Shown: in pieces, positions 24,640 to 37,948 of the stretch
Position numbering within the stretch: position 1 is the stretch's first letter
Layout: each line of letters starts with the position of its first letter
Origin: Dermanyssus gallinae
Taxonomy: Eukaryota > Arthropoda > Arachnida > Mesostigmata > Dermanyssidae
Reading direction: 5' to 3'
Assembly (NCBI GenBank): GCA_003439945.1
Contig: QVRM01006590.1
Span: 253,551-317,550 of the forward strand
Length of the DNA: 64,000 bases
The notes under the pieces: generated by a model
The model's input: only the letters and a program-made list of their open reading frames with translations
Database searches by the model: none
Told to the model about the DNA's origin: nothing
Position numbers and translations under genes: made by a program

Positions 24640-24785
24640 CTCTGTTTGTCTCCTCTCTCTCTATCTCTCTCCTTTGGCGTTCTTTCCACTCCCCCCTCTA
24701 TCTATCTCTCTCTCCTTATTGCGTTCTTCTCCTCTCCCATCCTTCTCTTTATTGTTCTCTCTCTCTCTCTCTCTCTCTCTTGTGC
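24640..24785 (+). repeat. CT-rich tract ending in (CT)n
   Basis: A pyrimidine-rich stretch finishing in a CT dinucleotide run at about 24757-24780. Confidence 0.85.
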
Positions 24786-24789
24786 AGTT

Positions 24790-25985
24790 AGTTAGACTGC
24801 AACCCAATGTGGAGAACCAAGCGGCTGGCCCTTACGACGACCCACCGAACACGAAACATCGGAAAGTCAGCAGAGGTGCACTCCTTAGAGGTTTTCTTCT
24901 CCTAGCACTCTCGACACGTCGGGCCGACGCCACAGACAGCCTGAAATGGTTGGCATCAAATACGTAAACATAAAGCAATCAACACAATGGTACCACTGCC
25001 GCCGCCGGTCCAGACAACACATTGCCAAACACTACCGATTTGTCCGCATGGAAAGATGGTTGGCGGGCGGGAATCCTAGGCAGCTCGAAGTTAAGGAAGG
25101 CATGTGGAAGAAGGGCACACTTTTCATTCAGCAGAAAAAGTATCGTTGCCGAGGTCCATATAAATATTTACATGCGTCATCTGCGATTTGAGCTGTAAAA
25201 GAGGGGCAATGAATAAAAAGAGATGAGGGATCAGGACAAGGTGGCATGTAGCGACGGAATTTCAGCCGTAGCATTCGAGGTACGTCAACAGCCATGATGC
25301 CGCTGCTACAAGGACCATTGGGGAAACCCTAGTTATCTCAACATGTCCGTTGGGCCCTGGTCATGTATACCACCTCAGGGCTATTCCCATCCATATGGGA
25401 CAGATGATATTCTAGATATACTAAAAACAATCCCCTTGTTTTTCGTTCTAGAATTCGTATCAGTAATAGGATTAGAAGTAACTTCTTACTAACGCAATTT
25501 CCGCAGTGTTGTACTCGGCTGGCAAATCGGCCGGACTTGTTTAGGTTAAATTCGCCGGCACGCAGTTGTTATGTATCGACAGCTGTAACAACAAATCTGT
25601 GCTGTAAATGGTAAAATGGTGAAATTTTGAATAACACTTGAGATTGATAAGAATTGAATGAATATGTAATATATAAATGAAATTTTGAATATACTTGAAA
25701 TTGCACGGTTGCTTTTTAGTTCTAGTCGCTTCTACAGCCACCCCTTTTTGACTCGACTCGCATTCGCTTTCTCTTTTCATTCCGCTCTTTTGTCGTATCG
25801 CGTACAGACATAATACACACGCATGTACCTATGCCTCGTTCTCGTTCAGTCTGCATTTCGTCGCCCTCGGCAACATTGTCACAGGTTGGCCCCAACTCAC
25901 GGAAGCAGATTAGTAGTGGTGGTGGTGGTAGCTTGCTGCCTTGGCTTGCTAGTAAAAAGGATAACAATAGTTCGCTTACAAATTG
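24790..25985. other. non-coding DNA
   Basis: No gene, RNA or element recognised on either strand. Confidence 0.5.
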
Positions 25986-25990
25986 TGACA

Positions 25991-26115
25991 GTTGATGTTG
26001 TTGTTGTTGGTATTGTTGTTGTTGTTGTTGTTGTTGGTGTGGTTGTTGTTGGTGTTGTTGTTGTTGTTGGTATTGTTGTTGTTGGTATTGTTGTCGGTGT
26101 TGGTGTTGTTGTTGT
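25991..26115 (+). repeat. (GTT)n repeat with GGT/ATT variants
   Basis: About 125 bases of GTT triplets with regularly spaced GGT and ATT variants. It yields Val/Gly frames on the plus strand and Asn/Thr or Gln frames on the minus strand, none of which is evidence for a protein. Confidence 0.95.
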
Positions 26116-27908
26116 CGCACTTATAGGTCCTAAAATAATTTAGTTTCAAGCAGGTAGCGGAATTGCAGTTACCCCACACAAACCACGAGACACTGTGGGA
26201 CTGTCCCACACATGTTGGTGTTGCCGATGTTTTTGTATCCGTCAAAAAGCGGGATTGTGCGTTCGAACAAACCCGGTGCCTCTTAGTACACGCTCGCTCG
26301 CTGGCCTCGGGGTTCACCTTTAGCAGTATAATTAAAGTCTCCGTGGTTCTTCAGTGTTGGTTCACCGGATCTGACTAGGCCATGTCCTGCTGCTCCGCAT
26401 TCCTCGACAGCTGGCGAACCCTCTCTTATCCGCTACGAAATGGATATAGCCTGATTAAAGGTGGATAGACAATAATAGCACGCAGTAGTCTTCGGATGTT
26501 TGGCAGTCAAAACTAAGGACGTATGTGTGAGTTCGTTAATGTTCAATGTTTATGCCTCTAACTTTCCCCTCAATCTCGAATTAATAGCCGGTGTCGCTGC
26601 TGCGTGTCCGTGCGGATTCGCATAGGAGTCAGGAATTCGTATATCCCAAATAGTTGATGCAGGAGTTAGTTATGCTGCATTAGTATTATTAGTTGTCGTA
26701 GTGGCCTCAGGAAGAGTTCTCGTAGCTAGTGATCGCAGAGTTATCGAGTGCAGATCTATTTGCTAAACGGTGTTGCAATGGGACGGGACGAGTATCTATC
26801 AATCTCGGCATGTGAGGGAGTGTCGTGAAAAAGCCTCAGATTGAGAACGGGAAAGAGCACCCGTCCAGTTAGATGGCTTAACTCGATGGCTGCATCGGTG
26901 GTAGATGCACACAGGCACACATGCAGAGATTAGACAGAGATCAAAAGAGGATAGATAAGATAGGAGATACTCGGCGTCGTTAAAGTGCCTACTAGCTTCA
27001 CTCGTATCCTGGCCAAAAACACTAATTGCGTGTGTTGCTTCTGCTGTCGTAGACCCTCGACAACTAGCCTATAGGTCCTGAAGAGGGAGTAGCGGTACCA
27101 TCATTAGCACCAACAATAAAAATATTCACGCCATTACGTTAGCAAAAGCAGTAGCAACAACAACAACAACACGTCCAAAAAATAAACGCAGAAACGAAAG
27201 TAGTTAGAAATTAGACTGGTAGAGCGAGAAAGCGATAGAGGAAGCTGATGAAATGAGACGCATGGCTTATGGATATAACATTATCTCGCCTCCGTTTATT
27301 GTCGCAATGGTCTGCTTATTCATTACTATCATGCAACCATGCTCTTAGTTTGTATATTAGCCGTCTTAGATTGTTTTAATAATCGATTAGCAGAACAGCA
27401 CTAATTCGCTTCCCGCGTAATTCTCTTGTGGTGATGAAGTGTGTGCGGAACCAAAGTAGGTCTCGCCTCCCACTCCCCAGCAGCATTGTCAACAGCAAAT
27501 CGTTATATCTCGAAGGGTCTCCTGAGCTCCAACTGTGCATTTGAGAGCATCCAACACAGAATCGAGGAAAACCTGATGCAACGATACTCGTCGCCATGGG
27601 GCAGTTAACAATGCCGTCTGTCAGAGTTCACCTTGTCATCTACAGAATCGCTTTTGCCGCCGCCGCGACTGTAGACAACTTTTCGTCGGACTTTTTCAAT
27701 AATTTGCCACAGTTTAAATACGCGCTCGGAACGCACCAGTCGTGGTCTCCGGTTTTCCTTCTTGCTGTACGTGGGAGCGTCACCATCCACTTACCTCCGT
27801 TTATCTCTCGTTCAACAATGAGCAGGCGCTATTTTTTGTTGCGTACACTAATTTTCAAAAATTAAATACGTTTACGTATAGTCACGACTACGTAAGACCT
27901 TCATGTAC

Positions 27909-27954
<46 letters not shown>

Positions 27955-28224
27955 TATATTTGACTAGAAACTTTAGGTCCTATTTTATTAGTATGTGCTT
28001 TGCAACTACTATTCGTGCGCTTTCCAATTACCGGTGTGAATAATGATGCATCATCCAAACAGAGCATGCAGAATCTGCGGTAATGCAGAATTTGTATGGG
28101 GATGTTTGTAACAGCAAATCCTTGCGATAACATGGAATGCCTACGCACAGAACCCAAGTCTACCAACGAAGTTTGTCAATTGTTTTTACTAAATTACGCA
28201 TACACACCTGATATGTTTAAACAC
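26116..28224. other. non-coding DNA
   Basis: No gene recognised. It contains a short CAA run near 27154 and a TA tract at 27912-27950. Composition is close to even and stops are frequent. Confidence 0.5.
27912..27950. repeat. (TA)n microsatellite
   Basis: About 39 bases of alternating TA. Confidence 0.95.
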
Positions 28225-28330
28225 AAAAAATAGATCCCGACATCCGGGCTCGAACCTGCGAGCACATCATAAGCAAGGGAATTGCGACAATATTGCGCAC
28301 CAGGTAGCTAGACCACGCGGCCACTGAGGC
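28225..28330 (-). mobile_element. tRNA-like element (SINE head or tRNA pseudogene)
   Basis: On the minus strand a box A-like word GTGGTCTAGCTACC (28303-28316) is followed about 45 bases later by a perfect box B, GGTTCGAGCCC (28246-28256). A T6 run that could stop Pol III follows at 28225-28230. The head therefore looks like a Pol III unit. The seven-base acceptor arms and the T stem do not pair properly, so it is not a working tRNA gene. It differs from the SINE family at 1.7-2.3 kb and would be a second family, or a tRNA relic. No target-site duplication was found. Confidence 0.55.
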
Positions 28331-29702
28331 TTATGCTGTTGTTGTTGATGCTACCCCTCGGATGCAGCTGCTGTTGCGACTGCTATAACCATAGCAATAT
28401 CGTAAAGAGCATAACGAGGATCTATCTACACAGTGGCGCTTTCTTCACCAATCTGCTCCGGCAACTTTGGCCTCCCCTGCAATTCGGGCGGTTTCAAGCT
28501 GTGCAGCTCGCACAGTGAATTTGAGCTGGCTAGGCAGGACCTCAGCTCTTTCCTTTCACTCTTGTCTGCTTCTCTTTGTCTTCCCTCCGTATTCCCTTCA
28601 ATTCTCCTTCACCAAGTCAGCCAGCACGTCAGCCGGTCACCCCTCCCCCCCCGGTCCCAGACTCCCTGCGACCCCTCGGCCGGGCCGGCTGCTAACAGTG
28701 CTTGCTGATTCCTGCTTGCTGGACGAGCGTCAGCGCGTGAGAGTGAGCTTGTGAGTAGGGAAGATGTGCGTCGGGGTGCACCCCTCATTGATTTCAGGGG
28801 TAGTGGCCAAAGCCAGGCGCAACCACCAGCACGACGAACAGGGAGGGGGGTCTCGAAAGAGCGGGAGCGGCGACGACAGTAGCCTGGCCTGCCTGGGTGG
28901 CGGCAGAAGAGGCGGCGATGATACTGGCGGAGGCGTGGGCAGGATAGTCGGTCGGTGGGTCGGCAGGCCGATCGGTGGTAACGGCGGACGGCAGCAATAG
29001 CAGCAGCAGAAGAAGAAGCCTCCTGGGTCTGGCCACGGGGAGACGACGAGAAAAGCACGATGTTCACCACGATAACCCCCCCCCCCCTCCCCATCACCAC
29101 CCCGCTTCAAGCTTTCCCCAGCTGATATGGCCGGCAGCTCCCCTTCCGTTCCCGGCCCGGCGTGCTCTCTTGCGCCATCTTCTACTACTGCTGCTGCCGC
29201 TGCTGTTGCTCCTGCTGCTGCTGTGGCTGTTGATGATCCCACCATCTCCCTGATTCTCCCAATTCACCCGATTTATATTGCCATCCTGCTGTTCTTCCTC
29301 TTCTTCTTATTTCCTCCATTTTGCCTTTTTCTTATTTTTCTTCCTCCTTCTCACTTGTTCCCCCCTGCTTTATGTTGTTCTTCTTTCGTCGTCATTGTCG
29401 TCACCGTGGCCATCGTCCACTCCTTCTCTATCGTTTACCTCTCGGTGGGTCGGTGTTCTTCGCCTAGCGTTTCTACTAGTCTCCTTTTTCTTCTAGTTCT
29501 TCTTCCTCACTGTCGCAGTCTTCCTTTTCCGCGGGGGGTCCTTCTGCTAGCACCGCAGCCGCCGTTAGTACCGCCGCCGCTGTACTGCGTGCTGTGTTCT
29601 TGCTTGCAGTGGCCGTGGTCTCTCGCGCCGATGGTATCTCGCCGCCACCGCCGCCGCTTTTCTTAGTGCGGCTCGTTGCCATCATCAGTCGCCGTTCCTC
29701 CG

Positions 29703-29719
29703 CCCCCCCCCCCCCCCCC
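29703..29719 (+). repeat. C17 homopolymer
   Basis: Seventeen consecutive C on the plus strand, the longest G/C homopolymer found in the window. Confidence 0.9.
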
Positions 29720-30701
29720 GCAGTAGAGAACTAGGGAGTAGAAGGCGGCGGTAGCCGTTGTAGTCGAAGTATTGCCACTGGCGTACGCAGCGAACCAGCC
29801 ACTCCTTACCTCCCTTTTCTGACCGTGTCGTCGTCGTCGTCGTCATCGCTGTCCTCCCGCTAGCGTCAGACAGGCAAGCCAGTCATCCAGCCTTGTCTCC
29901 GTCTTCGTCGTTCAACAATCAGTGATCCACTATGACTACTGCTGCTACTACGGCGATTCCCGCCACTACTACTACGACCTCCAGTACTACAACGGCTACT
30001 GTTAACTCCACCAGGGGGAGTCTCCTCCAGGGGGATCCCCCGACAGCTCGGACACCCGCCCGCCCGCCCTCTCCTCTTGCCTATATCTTTCTGATCCGGG
30101 CTCTGATCTCATTATTACTCGGTTTGCTGCCACTACTCCTGCTACCGCTTGCTTGCTAACTGTCGGTCGTCGTGGTTGTTCTTGTCATTGTTGTCGTTGC
30201 TATTGCCGTCGTCGGTCCGCCGCTAGAGCAACCACTCCAGCAGGACCATGACAACCGTGACCGCAACCACAACATCCCTATTGTTGCCAGGCCACCCAAC
30301 TTGTACTGTTAGAGCTGTTGGGGGTAGTGATGGTTTGGTGGTGTTGGAGGTTCAACTCTCAACTAACAACTCCCTCGTGACTGACTTCTGGTATCGTCGC
30401 CCGCCGTTCGACCATTGCTGCCGTCGCGGCTTCTGCTAGCACTGCTATTGCCTTCAGCCCCCTCTAAACCCCTGAAAATTCCCCTCGATTGCTCGTCCTA
30501 TTGTAGATATCCTGGCTTGGTCGGTGCTTCACCTTCTGCTGATGCTGTTGCCGCTCGATTCGACTCGTCCCTGCTTGACCACTGCTGGATTCGACTTGCG
30601 CAACGACAGCGGCAAGGTAGCAGTTGTTGGTATAATGGTCCGGGTAAGAGTAACAGTCAAATTCGTAGTAGCAATAATAGCCCCAGTAGTTGTCGTAACC
30701 G

Positions 30702-30739
30702 TAGCAGCAGCAGCAGCAGTAGTAGTAGTAGCAGCAGCA
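30702..30739 (+). repeat. (AGC)n-(AGT)n triplet repeat
   Basis: Runs of AGC, then AGT, then AGC again, about 38 bases in all. Confidence 0.9.
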
Positions 30740-31586
30740 CTCGTGAAAATGGTCACAAACTGGCCCTTCTTCCTACCAACGCCCATGTTCCTTACGCCAG
30801 GGTGACCGCCCCCCACCGATAGCCTCGCTCGGGCTTTCCATGCCACGCCTCTTTATCTTTCCTCTCTTTCTCTAGCGCACAGTTCTTCTTTCCTCCTCTT
30901 CTCTCTTTCTATTTCTGTCTCGTCTTTTCTCCCTCCCTGTGTCTTCCATTCTCCCTCTTCCCTTAGATAGACACACGAAAACCAAAGCTGCTCATACCAA
31001 AATCGATCAGCTAACTACTACAAACGACGGTTTATACCATGTTGGCGCCCTTTGCAACCAGCCGTGCTGTTGCTGCTGCTGCTGCTACTACTGCTGCCAC
31101 TGCCGCAATCTTTATACTACTCCCACTCCCACTACTAATACTTCTGCGCTGAGCGAAACCATCCGCTTTGCCGCCGGCCAGCTGGCTGCTCTCTATTTTG
31201 TCTATATAATATTACTGCCTCACCGGAAGTAGAGGCTCGGCTCCTTCGATCGGCGGCGTCCTTCCTCCCCCTGTCTCAGTTTGCGCTCGGTGTTTCTCCG
31301 CCTCCTCCTCCTCCTTTCCCCACACAAGTCCGCAACGGGCAGATTGGTGCAGGTGGTGCGCGACCAAGAACCAATGTGACGGCGGACTGTCGTCTGTTAG
31401 AGATAGACGTATAAATATCTCGTTAGATAAATAGGTGATGGTGGTAATAGCAGAGCTGCTAGACTGTTAGCGAGCGAGCGAGCGAGACAGCTAGCCACGG
31501 CCAATTGGAACCGTAGCAGTCGTGTGGGTGTTCGTTGTTATCATCGTCCTAGCTGCTCTCGTTGCCCCGTTGTCGTTGTCGCTGTC

Positions 31587-31676
31587 CTGGTCGTTGCCTC
31601 TGCCCTGCTCGTTGCCTCTGCCCTGATCGTTGTCGCTGCCCTAGTCGTTGGCGCTGCCCGGGTCGTTGTCGTCATC
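31587..31676 (+). repeat. 18-bp minisatellite, five units
   Basis: Five consecutive 18-base units related to CTGGTCGTTGCCTCTGCC, with changes at a few positions. The period is a multiple of three, so a Val/Ala-rich frame stays open across it. No other sign of coding is present. Confidence 0.85.
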
Positions 31677-31989
31677 GCTGCTACCCTGGCGTTCTTCGTT
31701 CTAGTTCGTAGTAGTCATCCTTCTCCCAATCGTCATCGTCGCGGTCGTAGTCATGGTCGTGGTCGTGGTCCTGGTCGCTGTCGTCCTGGTGTGTATCCTG
31801 GACGCTCATCTGGCCGCCCAACGAGAGAAACGGGCGGTCGGCAGCTGGTCGTCGATGGCAGTCGATGATCGTCCATATCATCTGCAGAGTGAACACGCCA
31901 AACTTGAGGTAGAGCATGCTTTCATACATACATATATAAATACGTACATACGCAGCCACGCACACACACACACACACATGCATGCACCC

Positions 31990-32041
31990 GCACTCACACA
32001 CATGTAGTAGTAGGAGTAGTCGTAGTAGTAGTAGTAGTAGC
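31990..32041 (+). repeat. (TAG)n-type repeat after CA-rich sequence
   Basis: GTAGTAGTAG-type triplets directly after a CACACA run (31958-31977). Confidence 0.85.
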
Positions 32042-32440
32042 CAGCGCTTGCCTGCCAGCTCGAACTGTGGGCGATCCAGCGGGTCCGGGCCGGGTCCGAC
32101 AAATGCTGATACAGTGTGAATAAGTGATTACTTATGACCCTGGTCACCACCCGTTGGTTGGATGCCGTAGTTATAACAGCAGTAGCCGTCATGGCCGCAG
32201 TAGTGGTCGCAGTAATAGGTAGGTAGGTAGCTTGCTAGCAGGCGAGCCAGTGAGAAACGACCGACTCCTCTGGCTTCACGGAACGGTCAGCGCACAGGAA
32301 GGGCAGCAGACACAGCACGCAGGTCCCATCCGGTTCGGTGCGACGGTGGCCCGACGTTGCCCCCTATCTATAACGAGCGAGGTAGAGTCCCGCTAGTCAC
32401 TTTCTGGCACGCTGGACGGGAACGATGTGAGTAGGAGAGA

Positions 32441-32518
32441 GCGCAGGCCGCTGTAGGCGCAGGTTGCTGTAGGCGCAGGTCGCTGAAGGCGCAGGTCGCT
32501 GTAGGCGCAGGCCCCTAC
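32441..32518 (+). repeat. 16-bp minisatellite, about five units
   Basis: Four full units and most of a fifth of a 16-base motif related to GCGCAGGTCGCTGTAG, with one or two changes per unit. Confidence 0.9.
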
Positions 32519-32863
32519 ACACGCCTACGGAGTCGAGCGTAGATTTCGAAAATGACTGCAACAGCAATAGAAACAATACGCAAATGACGAAAGCAAACAA
32601 GCGCAACAACGATCAGTAACAGCAACAACAACAACAGCAACAAAAACCGGCAACAAAATTGACAACAAAAGCAACAACAATAACGACAACTACGCCAACG
32701 CTTTGCCTTGCCTGCAAATGCTTAACAACGACAAGTAGAGCGTCGGCGGTAACAGAAAACCCAACTTGTAGTAGCCTGCGTTGCTAACACATATACGTAT
32801 TGGAACAGTTTCACAGGCGGTAAGCCTGAACTCCGTAGACTTAGATAAATAATAAGAGGGAAA

Positions 32864-32918
<55 letters not shown>

Positions 32919-33050
32919 TATATTGTAATGCTTATTAACGTTGCGTGCCTGTAGCTGCTTGCTTGTATAAATACAACGCGTGCCAGTTCTATTCGTTAGA
33001 TAAGTGGAATTGGCAGTAACCTATTTATCATTACAGTTGTTACGTATATA
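32519..33050. other. CAA-rich field and TA tract
   Basis: CAA, AAC and related triplets dominate 32565-32700. A 50-base TA tract follows at 32865-32914. No gene. Confidence 0.6.
32865..32914. repeat. (TA)n microsatellite, long
   Basis: About 50 bases of alternating TA, continuing with interruptions to about 32923. Confidence 0.95.
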
Positions 33051-36000
33051 GAGATGTGCATGCATTAAGATCAAACAAGTCACTGCGCGGTTCCTTAGCT
33101 GGCGTCGTAGTGGTGGGGGCGGTGGTTTCGATACAGATCTATGGTGGGAGTGAGATCAAACCGTGTCACTTGGCCGCTGAAGGTGACGTAGGTTGTGGGG
33201 GTCGCGAGCCGCGGGGGACCTCGGCGGTCGCTGGCGCCGATGATTACACAGATATTCGAGGACCGATGCTGCCGTATCGAGTCCGCGCCGTTTCCTCTCG
33301 AAAGGCTGATGGGGTAGCTAGATGGGAAGAGGCGGATGAGGGAAAAGACAGCGAGGGAGAATCAAACGTCGAGAACGAGGGAACTTTTGTGAAAGAGAGA
33401 ACGGGGGCGGAGACAAGAAGAGAGGAGAAAAGCTACAAGACGATGGTTGTTGAATCATGCTGTCCGGCAGCCCGATTTCCTGAGTCGGCAGCCGAGAACG
33501 ACAGCCAGGAGAAAAAGGGTAAGGCGGTCGAGCTTAAACGTCAGCCTCGCTGTTCCTTCTGATATCAAGCCATTAAGAGACTGGGAAGTAAAAGGGAGAT
33601 TTGGCCAGCAGCTAATACAGGCTCCGATTATTTTGCCGTGTCGACGTTGTCATTATGGTTGCTCACACCATCGTCGTCTTCCCGAGTCGGTATCTGATCA
33701 TGCCCCGTTTGCAATACATGAAAGACAAGTAGGCCGAAATAAAAGAGAATTGGTAAATTTAACGTTGTGTTCCTCAAGCATACAACAAAGTCACCTTGCG
33801 TACGCCTGCACTACTATAGATATTGCATAGAAAAGAAACGAGCTGTTTTTAGTAAGCGAGGAGTGAGCAGTCCTGCTTTTGCCGTCTTGACGCGTTGTGC
33901 GGGTTATCTACTTTACGACTAGTTCTTAACATGATTAAAGAACCAAGAGCGCAATAATCCGACTCGCTTATAGAGTACCGAAGGGCTCCTCAGCGCTAAA
34001 TCATCCTGATACCCCTCTTTATGTCTTCTAAAATGGACACATTGCGTTTACGTTTGACGCCGCACACGAGCAGCCCTAATAGTGCTGTAATGATGTGCCA
34101 CACGGGGGGTGTATGGAAAAATGTGACGAAAAGCGGCGAAACGATTCTAACACTGTACGCGCCATTTGATCACGCTCGTTGACAATGCTTCGATTTGGAC
34201 GACCGTGCCGGCAGAGCGTTAGCCATCGTCCAACCTATTTGATCAACGGGCATTATTTCTGCGCATGCATTTGCATCCGAAGCTGTTCGAATTTCGGAAA
34301 CGCACCGCGAGCAGGAGCACGCGACGGCCTCTACAGCCACTGCCGTCCCCGAGAGATGCGCTCTAGCAACAACCAGGCACGGAACGAGTAACAATGGTAG
34401 TAGTAGCCTCAGCCAGTAGGCTAAGAGAAGCTCGCGTAGCGGTGTTAGCTGCATTCCTAGACGGCGAGGTAAAGATCCGAGAGCAAGAATAGCAAACGAC
34501 GATGCAACGAAGTACATTCGGACGTGCGCGTGCAATAGACTAGGACAGGAGCCGGCGTACCGAATTGAACGCCGCAGCGCACGACAAAGCTACTGGCCTT
34601 TGGCAAGATGCTTGAAGGTCTACCGTATCTGAGTCTTTCTACGACGAGACGATCGCTTGCTCGCTTCGCGTAGCTGTGAAATGCAAGATGATGGGGGGAT
34701 GCGCAAAAGAATGGGCTTAGTGATTGCGTTGAGCGGCGGCGGCGGTGGCTGCCGCGATATTATCACTGCGTGCCAAAATCACAGCATCACGCAATGCAAC
34801 TGCCCCGGCGTTTTGCTTTAACGACATAAGCTGACTGCTTAGCAACAGCAGCAGCAGCCGTACAGCTGTTCGTTCTTCGTTTTCTCTTTCTCAGTTCGTA
34901 CCTCTTCCTTGCTCCTAATTACCGCTGTCGAAGCGAAACGGTGAAGGTCAACACTAGTTTATGGCAGCAGCCGAACCTGATGCTGCTCGAGCTTTATTCG
35001 ACGTTGCCGCCGTTGAAAGTTCGATGAGCCGTCTCCAAAGCTCGACTACATTAAGTAGCAGCTACTACAACGGTGACGACGACGAAGACGACTGCTTGAA
35101 CGTTATTACTACTGTCTGTCCCTGCTTGCTGGTGGTGGTCTTTCGATTTCGTCTTCTCTATCGGTCATGTTGTCGCTGCCTGAATAGCGCCGAAGAAGCG
35201 AACTCTATTCTTCTCTCCGTTGATGCTCGAGGAGGGGGAGGGGGGCGTACAGGCGGTTCCCAATTCGCCGGCCAGCGGAACAGCTCCCCCGAGAGGCGCG
35301 CAGCATGTACATATGTGTGTTTATATATATATAATATATATATATATGTAAACTGTACGTCTTGGAGTATGTGTCTCTGTGTGTGAGTGTGCGAACATCC
35401 GTGTATGGGTATGTCGGCGTGTGAGCTATCTGCCGTCGCGCCCTTTGGCACTCCCCCATGCTACGGCCCTCTTCCGGCTGTCGAAGCTGGCATGCCTCAA
35501 TTCAACTTGTGTGACTCCCTAGCGCGTCTCTCCCGTCGTTGGTTGTTATTCCCCCGTCATTTCGCCTTTCTACCCCACTGCCTGCCAGCCTGCCTACTAT
35601 GACTTCTACTGCTACCACCACTTTTACTACTAGGACTTGGACTAGGACACTAGGACTACTACTACTAGAATGACTACGACGGCTTCTACTGCTCCGGCTG
35701 GCTACGGTCGGCGCTGGTGGTGACACTCAGCCAGTTGTCGTTCCTGGGTTCTTGACGCTGGGCTGCGAGCACTGCGCCGACCAATCCCTTGCCGGGCCGC
35801 CCTGTCGAGGCTGGGCCGCCAGGAAGGGCTACGGGAGCGAGCCGCGGCGACCCCAACACGGCTGGTGGAGCAGGAAGCCGGACCGTCGGGGGGAGCAAGC
35901 GCCCGTGACAGTTTTTGACTTTTTTGAAGAAAGGACAACGTCAACGATAGAAGCGGCCGTGGCGGCGGCGAAGGAAAAGAAGAAGAAGAGGAAGTCGAAG

Positions 36001-37865
36001 AGAACGAAAATGTCGAGGACGGCCAAGAAGAGCTACCGCTGGAAAGGGCTGCTTCAAACGGTACCGCGTTGTAAGCCGCGTAGTAGCGGTGATGGTGCAG
36101 CTGCCGCTGTGGGTTTGAGCAGAGAAATGGTGACAAGCCTGTGAAAGAGGCGAAAGGAAAGAATGGAAAGATAAATCGAAAAAGGCGAAGGTGGTGGTGG
36201 TGGTTGAACAGTACTCCTGCTGCTGCTGCCGCCGCCCTTACGGCAGCAGCTCAAAATAATAATAATGATGACGACGATGATGATGATAGTGGTGGTGGTG
36301 GTGGCGAAGATTATCATGATACTGCTGCAAGTAACTGTGACATTGTCGATAAAGGGTTAGATGACGCTACAGTGACAATGTTGATAGTCATGTTGATATT
36401 GATTTCGATGATGTAGCGGAGAAGAAGACAGAATGACAATGAAAGTCATTGATGGGTTTAAGAAAACGAGCACATTTTTAATAGAGATATTTCAGTTATT
36501 GGACCCCGATAGTGGTAGTGATGGCGGCCACAGTGTTGGTCATGGCAAAGCCTGAGAAACAGCAATTGCGCAAAGAGTTTCTTAGCCAACACTGGCATGT
36601 TGGTTTGTTATTACAGCGATTGCTGGCCCCCTGTGACACTATAAAACAGACACGGTTAGAGACGAGATTCGATCTGATAGAGCCAGTGCAATAGCTGGAA
36701 CAATATGCTGGGTTGATAAACAAATGTCACAGGTCCTACAGTCGAAATCGATTTTGCCTGTGAAGGTCAAATCATGTACGATAGGACGCATCGACTGTGT
36801 GCTGGTAGCCTATAGGTGGCCGATCAGAAGACGGTACCTACGCAAACTCGAAATAGTTTCCATATAATATATTTATAACTCTAATTTGGCTGTACATATT
36901 ATATATATATATATTTTTTTAAGAATCTGGGTTCTATGATTAGCTAACTAGCTAAAACATTTTTTGCAGTTGCATATCTATGATAAGCACAAGCAATAAA
37001 CTGAAATAACACTTGAATAAACTAGAGTTTATACATAAAAGTTTGTTATATTGCGTAGCCTTTGATCAAAAAGCACATTTGTCACCACGCAAACAATTAT
37101 GATAGCAAATACGGGTTTCGACTGGCAACAAACATATTCTGCAAAATGGAGACAGATTCCGTCAATTGGCGAAACGGAATGCTTATAAATAATCGGCGCT
37201 AATAAGGTTGCAACTTTTAGAGGATTATTAATGCTTTCTTTTTTTTTACCACAGCTGTCTGAACTGGAAACAGAACCGGAACTCGACGGAGCTGCCCGAG
37301 ACCCCCTATTCGTGTTTAAATTTCCTTAATAAGGCACTAAATAAGCCAACGCTCTACTCTAATGAAACGAATTCAAAATCCGCAAGAAGATGAGAAACGA
37401 AAAAGTTAAATGACTTCAACCAAAGGGTTGTTACTTTACATATTTAAGGTGTTGTTCGCTCAGGCAGTGGAATGTAGCAGGACCAAAAGAAGAATGATGA
37501 AGGGGGGGTGGGGGGCGTTAACTTGCTGTCACCATCGTTTTGTGTTGACTCCTGTTTGCTATCTTCATATAGCCGCTGATCTGTACGGCGCCCGCCCTTT
37601 CCACATGCGACCTGCTTTCCCCTGCGCGGCGGCGAAGGACGAGAGAGCACCTCTTGGCAAATTCTTCGTAGTCGTTGTCCTCCTGTGCCGCCTTTTCGTC
37701 GCCCGACTCAGGACTCTGTTAGAGTTTCTCGGTCAATGGGCTGCACACGGGCTGGGTACATAAGGCCCGAGTCGGGTAGAAGCGCCCAGATGGGTAGAAG
37801 CGCCCAGATAGGCTGGCATCATCATGTCAGTGTAGGAGAGCCAATAGATTAGTCCAAAGGGACGG
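33051..37865. other. non-coding DNA, no recognised gene
   Basis: A 168-codon frame (33056-33562) opens at GTG and matches nothing I know. Its Glu/Lys-rich end reflects a purine-rich stretch near 33340-33435. TA tracts lie at 35322-35348 (inside a GTTTA...TAAAC near-palindrome) and 36898-36914. Triplet patches (GAT, GGT, GCT) at 36230-36310 create acidic and glycine runs. Confidence 0.5.
35322..35348. repeat. (TA)n microsatellite, interrupted
   Basis: Alternating TA with one phase break, flanked by GTTT and GTAAAC so that the ends are nearly self-complementary. Confidence 0.85.
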
Positions 37866-37948
37866 ACAACAACAAACAACAACAACAAAACAACAACAAC
37901 AACACAACAATAACAAAAACAAAAAACAACAACAACAAAAACAACAAC
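37866..37948 (+). repeat. (CAA)n repeat, imperfect
   Basis: About 83 bases of CAA triplets with extra A insertions. Confidence 0.9.

Larger units (their letters stand above)
28331..31520. other. GC-rich block with triplet repeats, no recognised gene
   Basis: The block is dominated by CTG/CCG/GCN triplets, C homopolymers (29076-29087, 29703-29719), pyrimidine tracts (28548-28660, 29270-29530, 30845-30965) and an AGC/AGT run (30702-30739). Open frames of 160-180 codons occur on both strands at the same positions (for example 28609-29245 minus and 29127-29666 plus) and consist of Ser, Leu, Ala and Pro runs. I could not support any exon. Confidence 0.5.

Noticed and set aside
24160..26115. regularly spaced repeats considered as a CRISPR-like array
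   Set aside because: These are continuous triplet microsatellites without unique spacers, in a eukaryotic context.
33056..33562. 168-codon frame, Glu/Lys-rich at its end
   Set aside because: The first codon is GTG and no family is recognised. The charged end mirrors a purine-rich stretch.
35752..36144. 130-codon Lys-rich frame
   Set aside because: The start is TTG and the Lys run comes from a GAAGAAG purine stretch. The minus strand is open through the same bases.
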